DNA of 64,000 bases from Ophiobolus disseminans (Eukaryota > Ascomycota > Dothideomycetes > Pleosporales > Phaeosphaeriaceae): NCBI GenBank assembly GCA_010093685.1, contig MU006243.1, forward strand, positions 70,360 through 134,359, written 5' to 3'. Of the stretch, positions 10,860 to 21,911 are shown one piece after another. Within the stretch, counting starts at the first letter, position 1; every line of letters begins with the position of its first letter. A program made the translations under genes and the position numbers. A model generated the notes under the pieces. That model was not told the DNA's origin. It did not search any database and saw nothing but the letters and a program-made list of their open reading frames with translations.

Positions 10860-12069
10860 ATGCTTGTCGCCAAATTTCTTGACTTTTGCATGTATGTTGA
10901 ACTAGAAGTTTGTGCGTCATTGCAGCCGTTTGTGGCTTTACCGTTAGATTCGTTCAGATTTCGGGCACTGCCGATCGTCCAACGTCCATCGCTACAACTC
11001 CAACCGTCCGACAGCGTCGAGAAGCCCGCCCATAACGATGCGATATCGGACGAAGACGAGGAAGACGAAATATTGTACACACGCAGCGTTGACTCCAATC
11101 TGTCGACGGCATTTCCCGTCAATGGACGGCCATCTTGTGCGTACCAAACACAATGTACCGACTATCCCTGCGACAGTTCTCAGTTCTGCGATATTAATCA
11201 TTCCATCGTGGCGTGTTACTAGAAAGTATATGTTGCTAATTCATCGTCAACCACGCGGACTAGGGTAGTACATGCCTTCTGGACGGATAAGCACACGGGT
11301 GCTTTCCACGACGAAACGACATAAGCAGATGCACGGTGGCTAAAACCAGATGCTATCGGCCTCAAACATGTCAGGTTAATCCATGATATTCACGCCAAGT
11401 TCAAGGTGTGGACCATTGATGTGGAGTTTGGCAATATTCGACACGCTGCTGCAATTCCCTACATTCTCACCGTCCGTGACGCAAAGACCAGCTCGATCAT
11501 TTTGTCTACCACAGTAGACTACGCTGGAAGAAGACTTACTAGTATAAAAAAGGAGCTACATGCCTACCAACAACAGTTTAACAGTGTTAGATATCTGTAC
11601 TGCCGGGAGGTGTACTTCAAGCGCTTTTACAACAGCAGCACCACGAACGGTATGAGTTTAAGATCTATAGAAGATCATATCCGTCAGGCTGGCTTCACGC
11701 TCAACACTCATCGCATCATCTCCTGGTACACACCCGTCGATGTGGTTGTTGTCAATTGCGCGCTCCATGGCCATAACTAGCTGATCGACAACTCTTGCAC
11801 TAAGCTCCTCCGTGAGGGGATATGTGGATGTCTACAGCCGTATAACCTCTCACATATTATTCAAAAATGCTCGAATATGGTAACGCAATAATTTAGATAC
11901 GTCTACCGCTGTTTCTTCCCTGGTCGACTCATGGAGATGCACCTACCTGAGAATGATGCGCTGGCAACCGCCCACTTATATCAGATGCTCATCCGAGAGT
12001 CTGGCCATTGGCTGTGACGGGCAGGCGGAGTGGATGGCAGGGTCCTCGACGAGTATAAGTACCAATAGA
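10860..12069 (+). pseudogene. Decayed DEDD-type exonuclease-like gene with five in-frame stops
   Basis: One reading frame runs through about 400 codons and is interrupted only by stops: TAG at 11220, TAA at 11322, TAG at 11778, TAA at 11889 and TGA at 12015, before a final TAG at 12067. The translated segments join smoothly. A Ser/Asp/Glu-rich leader (DEDEEDE near 11050) is followed by VWTIDVEFG (11406), resembling exonuclease motif I. ISWYTPVD near 11720 resembles motif II, and PENDALATAHLYQML near 11950 resembles the His-x(n)-Asp motif III of DEDDh 3'-5' exonucleases. Each internal stop can arise from a Gln or Arg codon by a single C-to-T change, as expected of repeat-induced point mutation. 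The family call rests on motifs only. No start codon or promoter is certain. Confidence 0.65.
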
Positions 12070-12788
12070 ACACACTTCACTGCAATGATGCCGCCGTTAG
12101 CCTGCGATATTGTGTGCCTCTTCCTCGTTGGTGACTACATGTGTCAGGGAACGGTGAAAGTCCTTGGATGAAAATGCTGCGACCAGCGTGCCCTAACGAG
12201 CGTAAAGAGAAGAGGCTCGAGGGGCGAGGACTGCTGGCTTGAGTAGTAGAAGCGAGGAGCTGACGGCCGCCATCGCGATTATGCGAGGCGTTGGACAGAT
12301 CCATAGATAGGAAGGAGCCATCTTCGCCTGCTTCGACCGGGATCTACCACCTTCCAAACTTCAGCCAGGCTTCCGCGCCTCATCCTCGCTCTTTCCCATC
12401 GAACCCCGACTGCCGGAGCGACAGCATCATCTCACCTTCGACACTAGCCAGACTCGCATCTCTTGCTTCACCATCGCTCGTCCTCTCGTCTCTCTTGCAA
12501 CGCCATCCCCGTGCTTGTCTTCATCTGTCATGCTCTGCCACTATCTCGTCTTGCAGACCTCCCCCAAGCCTCTGTGCCTTACCTCGCGCTTTCCGCGTCA
12601 AACGCCTCATTGTCGCTCTTCCTACGTTGAGTGTTAACTATCAGATCGACAGCATCAATTCACTCTCGACGCCAAAGCTGTGTCTCTAGTTCTGCCGTCT
12701 CCTTCGCACCATTATCACTCGGCTTTGTCATCTCTGTTGCTCTACCATTGTCTCGCCAGGCCGCCACGCTACCTTCTAGACGCACACA
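12070..12788. other. Pyrimidine-rich promoter-like region
   Basis: The stretch 12300-12780 is rich in C and T on the + strand, as in many fungal promoters and 5' leaders, and ends at an ATG with a plausible context (CACACAATG at 12789). No protein is supported here. Confidence 0.45.
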
Positions 12789-14425
12789 ATGGCCTCAGGC
12801 ACATGTAAGCTTCCCATGCTCGGTCGTGGAACATTTGAACGACCTAACACTTCCAGTCGACCTCGCAGAGATCGGTGCGAGGATGAGACCGCCTGTCCGC
12901 CTCACTGGCGTACATCATTCCATGAAGGATGCCAGGGACGCAATTATCAAGCAACTCGATAACCGCAACCGCGCCGCGAACAAAACCCGGAGCTGGCCGA
13001 ATCCAGGTGACATGAAACCGAAGGCCATGAAGCAGCAACTAGCCTATGGTCTGGCCGCACAGCTCTATGCAATGTCGCCGGCGACACTCACGCTCACACT
13101 TGTGCACACGCCTGGACGCGCGACAGCATCCACGACGACCCCCTCCGTCACCGCTCCCGACACTTCCTTGACTGGTGTTGGAAAGTCTGCCGCAAAGGCT
13201 GCCTCAGTCACCGCCACGACGATCGCCCCGTCCACCTCCTCATCCACGGTCAGAAAGCCTGACGCGAAGGCCACCCCATCCACCGCACAGACCACTACGT
13301 CCCGCCGCCACGAATTTCATTGGCAAGGCCTCCTCAACCACCGCACAGGCTACGAAGTCTACTAGCAACGCTTCCTCCACCACCGCCCCCATTACGGCGC
13401 CAACTGTCGCCACGAAGCCCACTAGCAAAGTCTCCTCGTCCACCGCTTCCATTACTGCGCCACCTCATGTCGCAAAGGTTGCCTCAACCACTGCTGCGGC
13501 CACCACTGCCCGCAAAGCGATGGGAAAAGGGAAGGAAAAGGCAACCGTTGTGCCAGAGGAGGAGGACGAAGACGACGATGTGTACAACTACCTGTCGGAT
13601 AGCCGATGATTGGCGCCTCGCCGATGACAACCTATCGACACCGACTGCACCCTCCGGTGGCAGCCGAAAGAGGACAAGGGGACCGGCCCCAGATGTCGCA
13701 GCTTCTATATTCATGGGTCTAGCACGGGGTAAGATCATTGCTATTAGAGTTGACCGGTTGACCAGAGTTCTGCCAATTCTTCCGAGGCGGTTACTCAGTC
13801 GAGATTGGCGATATATGCTTGGGGTTTCACTCCCGCAACAACTCCGTGGAGACGAGAGGTCTAATTAGGCTCATCGTGGGCGGTAGCATACACCTCCACA
13901 TCCCGAACTACGAGGCGGTCAAATCAGACTTGGAGAAGCTTACCTACGATATTCTTCGAAGACGAATCAGGAGGAGCACAAGCACCAGGTGCTGCGGAAA
14001 TTCGTGTCCCAACACACGATGACCTGTCTGTTCTTATATTCTCATCTAATTTTGTTGAGGATATACAGGCTCTCTATTTGGTGATGGGACACGCAAGGTA
14101 CCAAAACATGGTCAAGGAGCTAGAAATGCTTCCAAGCACCTCCAGCCCAAAGAAATGGACAACGAAGCGTATTTTTCTCAGCGAGGCCAGAAACTATGGT
14201 CCAGTCCGCTCTCTTCTCCCTATCTTCGACATCGTTGAACATGTCGCAGATCCCGAGTCACCACAGCGAAAGACAATCGAACAGGCAGTTTGTACATGTG
14301 GTCGCAATCATTGTACTTTCGTCCCTGTTTTCACAGCAAACGATGACTGCAAGCCGTGGCCTCACTTCGAACATGCAAGGAACGTCATGATCAGAACGAG
14401 CGACCCTAAAGTACCGTTCTTATGA
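12789..14425 (+). pseudogene. Broken gene for a protein of unknown function
   Basis: A coding region can be followed for 1.6 kb but changes frame several times. Exon 1 (12789-12804) and exon 2 (from 12857) are joined by a good intron (GTAAGC...CCAG) and begin MASGTFDLAEIGARMR. An Ala/Thr/Ser-rich tract follows, with a frame change near 13298. It passes into an acidic stretch (PEEEDEDDD), changes frame again near 13600, and reaches SRKRTRGPAP. A 37-nt GTAAGA...CCAG intron (about 13730-13766) joins to EFCQFFRGGYSVEIG and HLHIPNYEAVKSDLEK. A one-base shift near 13951 precedes FFEDESGG and 150 further codons to a stop at 14425. The protein is not recognised. Three shifts make a functional product unlikely unless the assembly is wrong. 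Confidence 0.55.
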
Positions 14426-15329
14426 TGGGAACACGCCATGGTCTTCGCTGGAGGCCACGCAGAGTTCGGTCAACATCAGACAGATGCACATGGAGCATGA
14501 AGCACGCGTCAACATCAGACACTGGCGAATGGAGCGTGGTGACCATCATCACTAGAGGCTAAGCTGAGGTCGTTCAGCATCGGACGCTTGCGCATGGGAA
14601 GGGAAGCAGTGAGCGCGCACAGCCGGTTCTAATTGTTTCTCATCTTCATACACAGCCACGGTTATTTTTCATGTTCATACATAGCCAAGGTTCAACTTCA
14701 TCATGTCGTTATACTCAAGCCTCTCATGCGTGAGCTCGTATTATTGCCTCATGAAATATTGTACAATGGAAGACTAATTGATAGACTACATGAAATCCCT
14801 TCCCCTCCTTATCTGAATGCATCCAAACGCCTATGACTCATGCGCAAGAGAATATCAAGGCTTGTCCACTCTTGCAATTTGTTACTCGCTGACCAATGTA
14901 GAGGGATCGACAGCGGAGCCCGAGCCCTCGACAGCATAGACGTGATCGTCTCTTGCTGCATCGCCGCACTCCTCCTGGTCACTGCCCTCCTTCTTGTCGC
15001 CGCCCTGGTCACCGCCCTAGTCACCGTCCTCTCCTTTGTTGTTGCGTCCTCCGTGTGCGCTCGGCGCATGACCCGCGGGCGCAGTGGATGAAGAGCTTGG
15101 ATTGGGTGACCCATTGCAGTGGATTGCAAGTAGAGCGTTGGCTATTATCCATTAGTAAAGCGCTCCCACACATAGAGGAATATATATAGTAGCGGCGTCC
15201 TTTTGCTCTTCTGAAGCGTAGTACATACCGCCTACCTTTTGTGAATAGTGCCACGTGGATATGTGTCCCTCAGCGCGATTCCATGCCATATCGTGGACGA
15301 ATTTCGTTTGTTCTGATGGTGGCAGTCGG
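14426..15329. other. Non-coding stretch with an imperfect triple repeat
   Basis: No gene is supported. The start contains the repeat at 14469-14600. The rest (14600-15329) shows only short overlapping frames. Confidence 0.4.
14469..14600 (+). repeat. Three imperfect copies of a GTCAACATCAGAC unit
   Basis: GTCAACATCAGAC followed by a GCxxATGGAGC block occurs at 14469 and 14508, and a more diverged form (GTTCAGCATCGGACGC, then GCATGGGAAG) at about 14571. Confidence 0.5.
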
Positions 15330-15569
15330 TCAAGGTGGTCTAAGGTACGCGCGCAGGCCTTTCATCATTATGTGGTCTGTATGGGGAGAGTAATTGCTTC
15401 CCGCCGGCATTTGGTCGCCGAAGTGAGGTATAGCGCGCTCGTAAGCCAACATGAATGCTGCGTAGGTCAGGGCTTCTGGCGTTGACCAAAACGACAGTGG
15501 GACGCCCAGGTGGCGGTCGAAGTCGAAATGCTGATATTCACCGTCGCCTAAAGAACGCAGACGGACCAT
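15330..15569 (-). CDS. Possible 79-residue protein of unknown function
   Basis: The frame begins at an ATG at 15569 (MVRLRSLGDGEYQHFDF) and ends at 15330. It contains FWSTPEALTYAAFMLAYE and a His/Met-rich end but no recognised domain, signal peptide or membrane segment. The frame is open for a further 72 codons upstream, but that part is low complexity (Thr/Ile/Ser/Tyr) and likely untranslated. It lies in a repeat-rich region, so it may be a relic. Confidence 0.3.
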   Translation of the reverse strand: MVRLRSLGDGEYQHFDFDRHLGVPLSFWSTPEALTYAAFMLAYERAIPHFGDQMPAGSNYSPHTDHIMMKGLRAYLRPP

Positions 15570-15857
15570 GTTGGAGTTGTGTAGTGATGGATGTTGATCG
15601 TGAATGTTGATTGTGATTGTTGTGGAGGAAAGAGAATAGAAGATGAAGGAAGAGGTGTAGTAGATGAGTGGCTCGGTAGGTGGTGTACAATCTCGGGGCC
15701 TAAGAGTGTAGGGGATAGAGAACGGGATGGAACGGGTGTACTGAGAAAGTGGATAGATAGGCAGTGTACGATCTTGGGTCACCATAAGTTGTCTTGTTAG
15801 CGTTTTTCAGATAGGAAATTTAAAGTCATCGTGTGGGTTTGGAAGCGAGCGTGCGGC

Positions 15858-16112
15858 CTTGAAGGTTTTATAGGCTCGAAACCGAGCCTCCCACACATCT
15901 CTCTCTTCCCGTTCGCGATTTTTGATAGTCCAGAGGTTGTACAAGGAGTGGGGCTGCTCATATTCTGCCCTCTTGATGTCTTCCGGAGATGACCTTTGAG
16001 GCCTTCGCGCGGACTTTTGGAACATAAGAGTGCAACGCCGGGGATTTTGAGGCTCGAAGCCGAGCCCCCCATATTTCTCTTCTTGTTCCCGGTTTTTTGA
16101 CAGCCCAATACA
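15858..16112 (-). repeat. Diverged direct duplication with a palindromic core
   Basis: Two blocks of about 85 bp, 15858-15945 and 16036-16110, align by eye: each has AGGCTCGAA(A/G)CCGAGCC, a pyrimidine stretch with CTCTTCCCGTT or CTTGTTCCCGGTT, and TTTTTGA(T/C)AG. The core AGGCTCG-AAAC-CGAGCCT is a perfect 7-bp inverted repeat in the first block. On the minus strand both copies translate in part to LGFEP, so they may derive from an internally repeated coding sequence. Confidence 0.55.
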
Positions 16113-16430
16113 TAAATAGATGCCTTCTCTTGTAGCCGGCGCAGTCATTGGCTAGGTATGTTGGACCGGATGTCGAAGGGGAACATTTGCTTGTGGAACG
16201 GTGCTTTCCGCACGCGAGAATGATCACTGTGCCTTTTGCTCGCAGTGGAGGGAAGGAATGGGGGCCGGAATCAGAGTACGGGAGATGCTTTATACTTCCG
16301 CTGGCCTTGAGGACGAAGAACTTACCATAACACGTTGTGGAGTGACTTCGAACCGGCGGGATACATGTACAAGTCGTCATTGACCCAGTTGTCTTTCAAC
16401 TCTGATACTTTTTGGCCTGCGGACAGATTG

Positions 16431-16610
16431 CTCACATATGAAGGAGGGCGAAAGGCGAGTCAGTTGTGCTCGCACATGAAAGTTGCAGAGGGTACTTCAG
16501 CTCTGCTCACACATACAAGGTAGAGAAAAGTGGTCTAGCTATACTCGCATATGGTAGATATCGAATGCTTCTTCAGTTCTGTTCACACATGCAATGTCGC
16601 GAAAGGGGTT
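16431..16610 (+). repeat. Minisatellite, 37-38-bp unit, about 4.5 copies
   Basis: The anchor CTC(A/G)CA(C/T)AT(G/A) recurs at 16431, 16469, 16506, 16544 and (as TTCACACATG) 16582, giving spacings of 38, 37, 38 and 38 bp. Within units the pattern GAAAG(G/T)...CAG(T/C)T(G/C)T also recurs. The copies are diverged. No gene overlaps. Confidence 0.75.
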
Positions 16611-16830
16611 TTGGCGTAAAGGTTGTTGGATCGGTCGATGTGGTGCTGGGCAGACAGACGACTCTTCATGTCTCAAAGGATTGTTCTTCCGAATTTCTCT
16701 TTTGGGCGCTGTCTTTACTAGGCTTCGTGCACATGAATGGTGTTGGCAGGCGCTTCAGACGGCAGACGTAAGTACGTGTAAGGCTAGTTTCGGAGTACTT
16801 GTGTAAATGCCACCAGCGGGGATAAGGTAG

Positions 16831-17110
16831 TCAGTACCCTGCACATAATGCACACGATGGCCGGTCATTTACCGGGATTACCGTTGGTAGGATGGAATCG
16901 ACGCTCTGCGTACACGCCTCATCCTTCTCTTCCTCTTCTCTCATCTCGCTGTCATTGGTGGGTTCGTCGAGGCTATCATACTTAAGTCTGGTCTGTGTTG
17001 TATGTAGCTGTGCAGGTGCGACAGCTTGCGGCCGGGGAAAGTCGAACGAGTCTAGCTTCAATGGCGCTGCACCTTCCATCTCGACTTCGGGCTCAACATG
17101 CGGCAGCCGG
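16831..17110 (-). repeat. Inverted diverged copy of the 10.9-kb pseudogene leader
   Basis: An 82-codon minus-strand frame (17079-16831) aligns with the frame at 10930-11160. Both have LDSF(D/R)F, an acidic run (EEEEKDE here, DEDEEDE there), then QSVDS or RSVDS, then P-V-N-x-R-P-S-C-A. The two copies are in opposite orientation, 6 kb apart. A Cys-x2-Cys segment (WCLVCGKP) in another short minus-strand frame, about 17215-17275, may belong to the same decayed element. Confidence 0.6.
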
Positions 17111-20040
17111 CAGATCTTGCTGTAGGAGAGTCACAATCACGATGGGCTTGACTAGCTCGATCTATCCCGTGCGATTTTGATAGATGCCCCTTGCATGTGA
17201 ATTTCGAGGAGCGTTAGAATGTGCATTCTGCTGATTGGTCAGGGTCGGCTTTCCGCAAACTAGGCACCATATTTTCGAGGTCGGACCGAACACTTTGACA
17301 TGGAAGTGCTGACGACATGGAATATACCGCGGCATTGGATTCCAACCTCTTAGCAGTCCCACAAGCAACGCCAACAGTGCACATTAGCATGGGCTACCTT
17401 GAAGTTATTGCCTTCAAACCAAAGGAAAGCGGCACGCCCGACACTATGACTTGCAGCTTCCAAGGTTGTGGCCCTTGCAGCTTGGTTCATGGGCTACGAG
17501 CCGTTCACGGTTGAGATGCATTAGGCGGATCTGATGGTTAGAGCTCTTCAAGTTCATATTGTTGCATCAAAATGTGGCTCAACTCACCAGCCCGTAGGTG
17601 CACAGAGACACCCTCCATCGCTTCGCAATATTGCCTCCGCGCCACACCACGATCCACACCAAGATCTTGAGGCCCACCATGCGCTCCGCCAACTTCATCA
17701 CCACACCCCGGCCCCAGCCCAGAGTATCCAGCTTTTGCAAACGCAATTTGTTACACGGCACGGTCAACACTGAGAGCCACCCACCGATCGGCAACCTCGA
17801 TCCTGGGGCCAGCCCTATGAGTCTGACACACTCCCATCCACGGTTACTCAAACCGAAGCCACTTATTGCCAAAGCTGACGACTAACGTCGCTATCGCTCG
17901 TGTCAGCTGCAGGTCCATCTGGGCTGTCAGCCTAACGATTGCCCTGCCGGATCACAATCACGCCAAATGACCTGCTTCGGAACCTCTGTTCGCATGATTC
18001 ATCAATCACGTTTCCATGGCCGGAGAGCCCCGATGCTGCGAGGTGGTTGTGCAACTCGCCTTGTTTACTCGAATGGCGTGCAGATAGACCTCGTGGGCCA
18101 AGCCGGTTAGCATTCCCCTCAAACACTGATCGGTGTGAGCAACGACCTAGACCTGGGATGCGCATGGCGGAGAATCCTTCAGCGCGTGCGAAAATGCAAC
18201 CCCGTTCCGCGCTCCACGTTTTCAGCATCTGGCGTCGCGAACCTGCGTTATCTTGCTCGACGCAACTTGCATTTGCGACCGATGCACGTTAGATATGCAG
18301 GCACCACGAGCTCTCGAGTACGAGTCAGGATCGGATCGTGGTCTATTGTTGGATTCATCATCGGGCAAATGGCTGACTTGGGATCGCGAGGATATGCAGG
18401 ATTCTCATTTCGGGTGTAAGATGGCTAGATTCGTGTTGATTCGTCACATGGGGGTTATTTCCGCAGACAAAGACGCCATATGAATCGGTGTCTACACGAA
18501 CGGTGTGATACTGGGGAAGGCGATAGTTCATCAACCTGTTGCTGCTGCCTGAAAGCTTGCTTACGATATCGGGTCATCCGGAATGAGGGACGAACTTGAA
18601 GGATTGGGCCAAGAACGTGGATTTGTAGAGGTGGCTCGAATCTCCTGATTTCTCCCAATTCGACATGCAGCGGTGTGGCATAGGCTGACCATGAACGTCA
18701 TAGACGAGATGATGGAGCGTGGTATGCCTGGGTTAATGTGTTGGGAGTATGAATCAGCATCGTCGCCAAACTACTGTCAGGTACCGATGTACTGTACCAA
18801 GTACCTTTTCAGGCTATACCTACCCTTCTACCGGAACTATACCCCTATATGCCGCCCAAATTCCATCATGCGTGGGGGCGCAAAGCACATAGATGGCAGA
18901 AGGGCCGAATATGATACTACGATACTGTGCTATGCGATCATCTTGCCTGCAACGTCCTAGTTACTGATGCTGCGCTGATGAATGCGAGGCGGGGGAAGGT
19001 ATTCCGATGCGAGCACGAAGCGTCGGCCGCAAGCGCCACCAAGGCACTTGTCCAGTTTCATGCTTTAGCAAGCGACTGGAACTTGGAACACCCCACGCCT
19101 CCTCGGATAAGGACCTGAACCTTGGGACGATCTATAACGGCACATCTCGTTCGACTGCTCGGTTCATGTCCCTGAAGTTTGAGGAGTCGCTACGACTCGT
19201 AGCTGCGCCAGCTTTGCCCGATCAGCGCCGGGTAAATGCGCGACAAATACATTCAGACGTGGCTGCATGTTGGACTTGCGAGACAAAAGCTAGGCTCGCA
19301 CTCTTTGGAATCCTCCTACAGGGTGCCCGTTAGAAGCGTGCTTGCAAATGAGGTTCGGGATTGGAGGAAATTGGCCCGCCGACATAGCGGAGTCGAGGCG
19401 CTATCATGGCGTCTGTGCGGACCAATGTCGTGCGACTGCTCATGTCTCTGTGGCCGAGGCATGTTGTTTCGCTGAAGCGCAGTGCATTGTCTGATGGAGA
19501 GAGTGAGTGGGGAGGAGAGTGGGTATATTGCGTTGTCATCTCTGCATCAGACGCTACCACCTAACGCGTACATACGTGTCGTCAAATCAAGAGCCTCCCT
19601 TGAACGTCTCCATTGATATGCGCTGTCGACAAGTGCCGCCCTGCCATGTGTACGAGAGTGCCTGGCCCAATGCAAGCTGTTTGTGTATGCGTGCAGAAAA
19701 GCTGCCGCCCAATGCCAAAAGGCTGTTCAGAACTGTACGACCCAGGCTGAAAAATTGAGAAAAAGCCGAAGCAAAATAAATGCAGCAAACAAACAGAGCT
19801 CGTTAACCTTCCTACATCCGTGTAGGAAGGTATATGAAAAGTGCCTGCCCAATGCAACCCGATCATTGGCCGTCGTGATTCGTTGGCGGAAAGGCTGAGG
19901 GAACACGCGCGTTCGCCTAAGCCAAATGCAAAAGCCCTCCCAAACCAGGTCCCCTTTTTCTTCCAAGTAAACACCGCCCTAAGACCAAAAGCAACAGATT
20001 GAACCTTGCACCCGTATACCTTGCTCGACATGACCCCTTA
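17111..20040. other. Gene-poor stretch of 2.9 kb
   Basis: Only short frames on both strands are present, none with a recognisable motif, splice pattern or promoter. The last part is the 3' flank of the Zn2Cys6 gene. A CCTGGCCCAATGCAAG / CCTGCCCAATGCAACC pair at about 19661 and 19843 is a possible short duplication. Confidence 0.4.
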
Positions 20041-21911
20041 TCATGTCGCAAGGAAATCCCATCCTTTAGCATTGATAATTTTCTCCCAATCCCATGACTC
20101 TGCATCGTCGGCATCCATGAGCTTCCAGATATCATCAACCACCTCTTTCGCGAAGCCGATATTGCCGAGACCAGTACATGCGATGAGACCGTTGAACGCT
20201 CGGTTGATCTCAACGCGTTGCTCTTCCTCAAATGCTGCGCAGCCGATTAGAAACAGTGGTAGTAGAACGTTGCTCTGAATCCAGCCCTCCGAAGGCAGTT
20301 CGTTAATGTATCTTATACCGTCATCGACTGCGCTCTTGATGAAAGGATGAGGATGCGAGTCCTTCGTTGTGCGGTAAAGGTACACCCAGGTAGCCTGACG
20401 ATACAGCATCGATATGGTGTATCGCGGTGTACCGGGTGACTGTGGGCATACCCAAGTGCGAAGACCGCTATCAATTGCGTGAGCAGCAAGCAGCGCTTCG
20501 TAGTCCATGGTCGGAGCGATCTTCTCGTCAATGCGAGTTCGTAGTCTACGTCGCAAGTTGCTGATCTTGGAGATGAAGCCGAACAAGCCATCGGAGATAC
20601 CAATGAGCGCAGCAGTCTCCGGATTGATCTCGAACGGGAGGCTGAAGTTTTCCATCATCGGTACTTCGGCGCCATCAAGGGACGTGATCTGGCTCGCAAT
20701 CCAGTGGTAATAGAAGAATTCGTCGAAGAGTGTTTGAAACTCTGGGTTGAGAGACTTCTGGTTCATCGCAATCTGTTTGGCAGCGACCATGTGCATCCTA
20801 TACTCGCCAGATGTGTTACCATCGCAAATTGAATGCAGGAGATGCACCAGGATTTGCGCGACGTTGGAGTCTTCGTATATCATGACTCCACCTTCGCCAG
20901 CCTTTTGACGTTCGAGGTCGTGCTTGAGGAGCTTCAAAGCCTTGCTGCGATGGAAATTTTGCCTGTCTTCATACTCTTCTGATGGATTTACCGAGTACAT
21001 GTGCGACGCCGACAGGCACAGCACAGAGTGCATCAAGCCTTCATGCTGCAAAGCCATGGGCAGGAGTATCCTCGTAAAAGGATTTGTCGACTGGTCTCCA
21101 TGTAGACTGAGCACTGCGCTAGCTCGGCTGACGAAGTGCTGTAAAAGGTCGCGGTCAAGGTCGCTCTCCACCCCTTCCATGAGTGGCGGGAGTTCAAACT
21201 TAACTTCCACACTTTGTTTTCGTGCTGTGTCCGTGTCAGCTTGGTCGATACTGTGTTAGCATGTGTCTTACCGTCTGCTGCTTTCTCTTTCCCGCTCTTC
21301 CACAGCTCGACTGGTTTGTATCCTTCGCAGTGAATGTTGTTCTTCTGACAAGACATGCCTGAAAGGTGTTAGTCATCGTGCATCGACGTGGGGTGGCATT
21401 ACCGACAAAAGGGCTTGGTCTCGTCACACTTCTTCTTACGTTTCCTACATGTTGTACAGCCTGTTTTTGACCGCGCCTTTGCTTGCTTTGCGAGGGTTGT
21501 CGGAGATCGAGGAGGGTGTATCCTGGGTCGACCTCGCGCACGTCGTATCCGTACGGGTTCTGTAGGAGATATAGGTGGGTCATCCCCAAAGGACTCTTCT
21601 TTCACATCTGCCAACTGAAGTTCCGTCTCTTCAAGCTTTGGTACAACTTCGTTAGACCTCGAGCGTGTTTCTAGCCGCGACTCTGACCGTGTGTCTGAGT
21701 TGTTGAATATTGTGGAGTCGAAATTGGGTGTGGTCATGGGAGAGTCGCTCGCGGACGACATGGAGGGCTGTGGAGAGGAACTGGTGCTCAAACGAGCGTG
21801 CGCACCGGGCGGCGGATGGCCGAAAGAAAGGGTCGAGATCATTCGGTCTAGCGATGAGGCTTTTAGATACAAAAGCGGGGGGTGGTATGCATTGGACGCG
21901 CAGTCGTCCAA
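20041..21911 (-). CDS. Zn2Cys6 transcription factor
   Basis: This is a DNA-binding regulator with a binuclear zinc cluster and a long C-terminal region like the fungal-specific regulatory domain found in many such factors (Fungal_trans_2 type). Exons are 21911-21407, 21358-21272 and 21224-20041, giving 591 residues. The cluster is C152-x2-C155-x6-C162-x6-C169-x2-C172-x6-C179, preceded by an AT-hook-like RGRPR and a Lys/Arg-rich stretch. Intron 1 splits the codon of Cys169 and needs the donor GTCGGT; the nearby GTAATG would break the cluster. Intron 2 (21271-21225) ends at CACAG. The N-terminal 120 residues are Ser/Pro/Thr-rich. Target genes are unknown; no divergent or co-directional metabolic gene sits beside it. 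Confidence 0.88.

Noticed and set aside
15807..16148. Minus-strand frames of 103-140 codons across the direct repeat
   Set aside because: The frames overlap each other and shift between repeats. Treated as repeat relics rather than genes.
19582..20031. Minus-strand frame of 149 codons downstream of the transcription factor
   Set aside because: There is no domain, signal peptide or splice support, and it lies in the 3' flank of the Zn2Cys6 gene.
21225..21271. Shorter 32-nt version of the second intron in the Zn2Cys6 gene (acceptor CCAAG)
   Set aside because: The frame also fits, but 32 nt is below the usual fungal intron minimum. The CACAG acceptor gives 47 nt like its neighbours.
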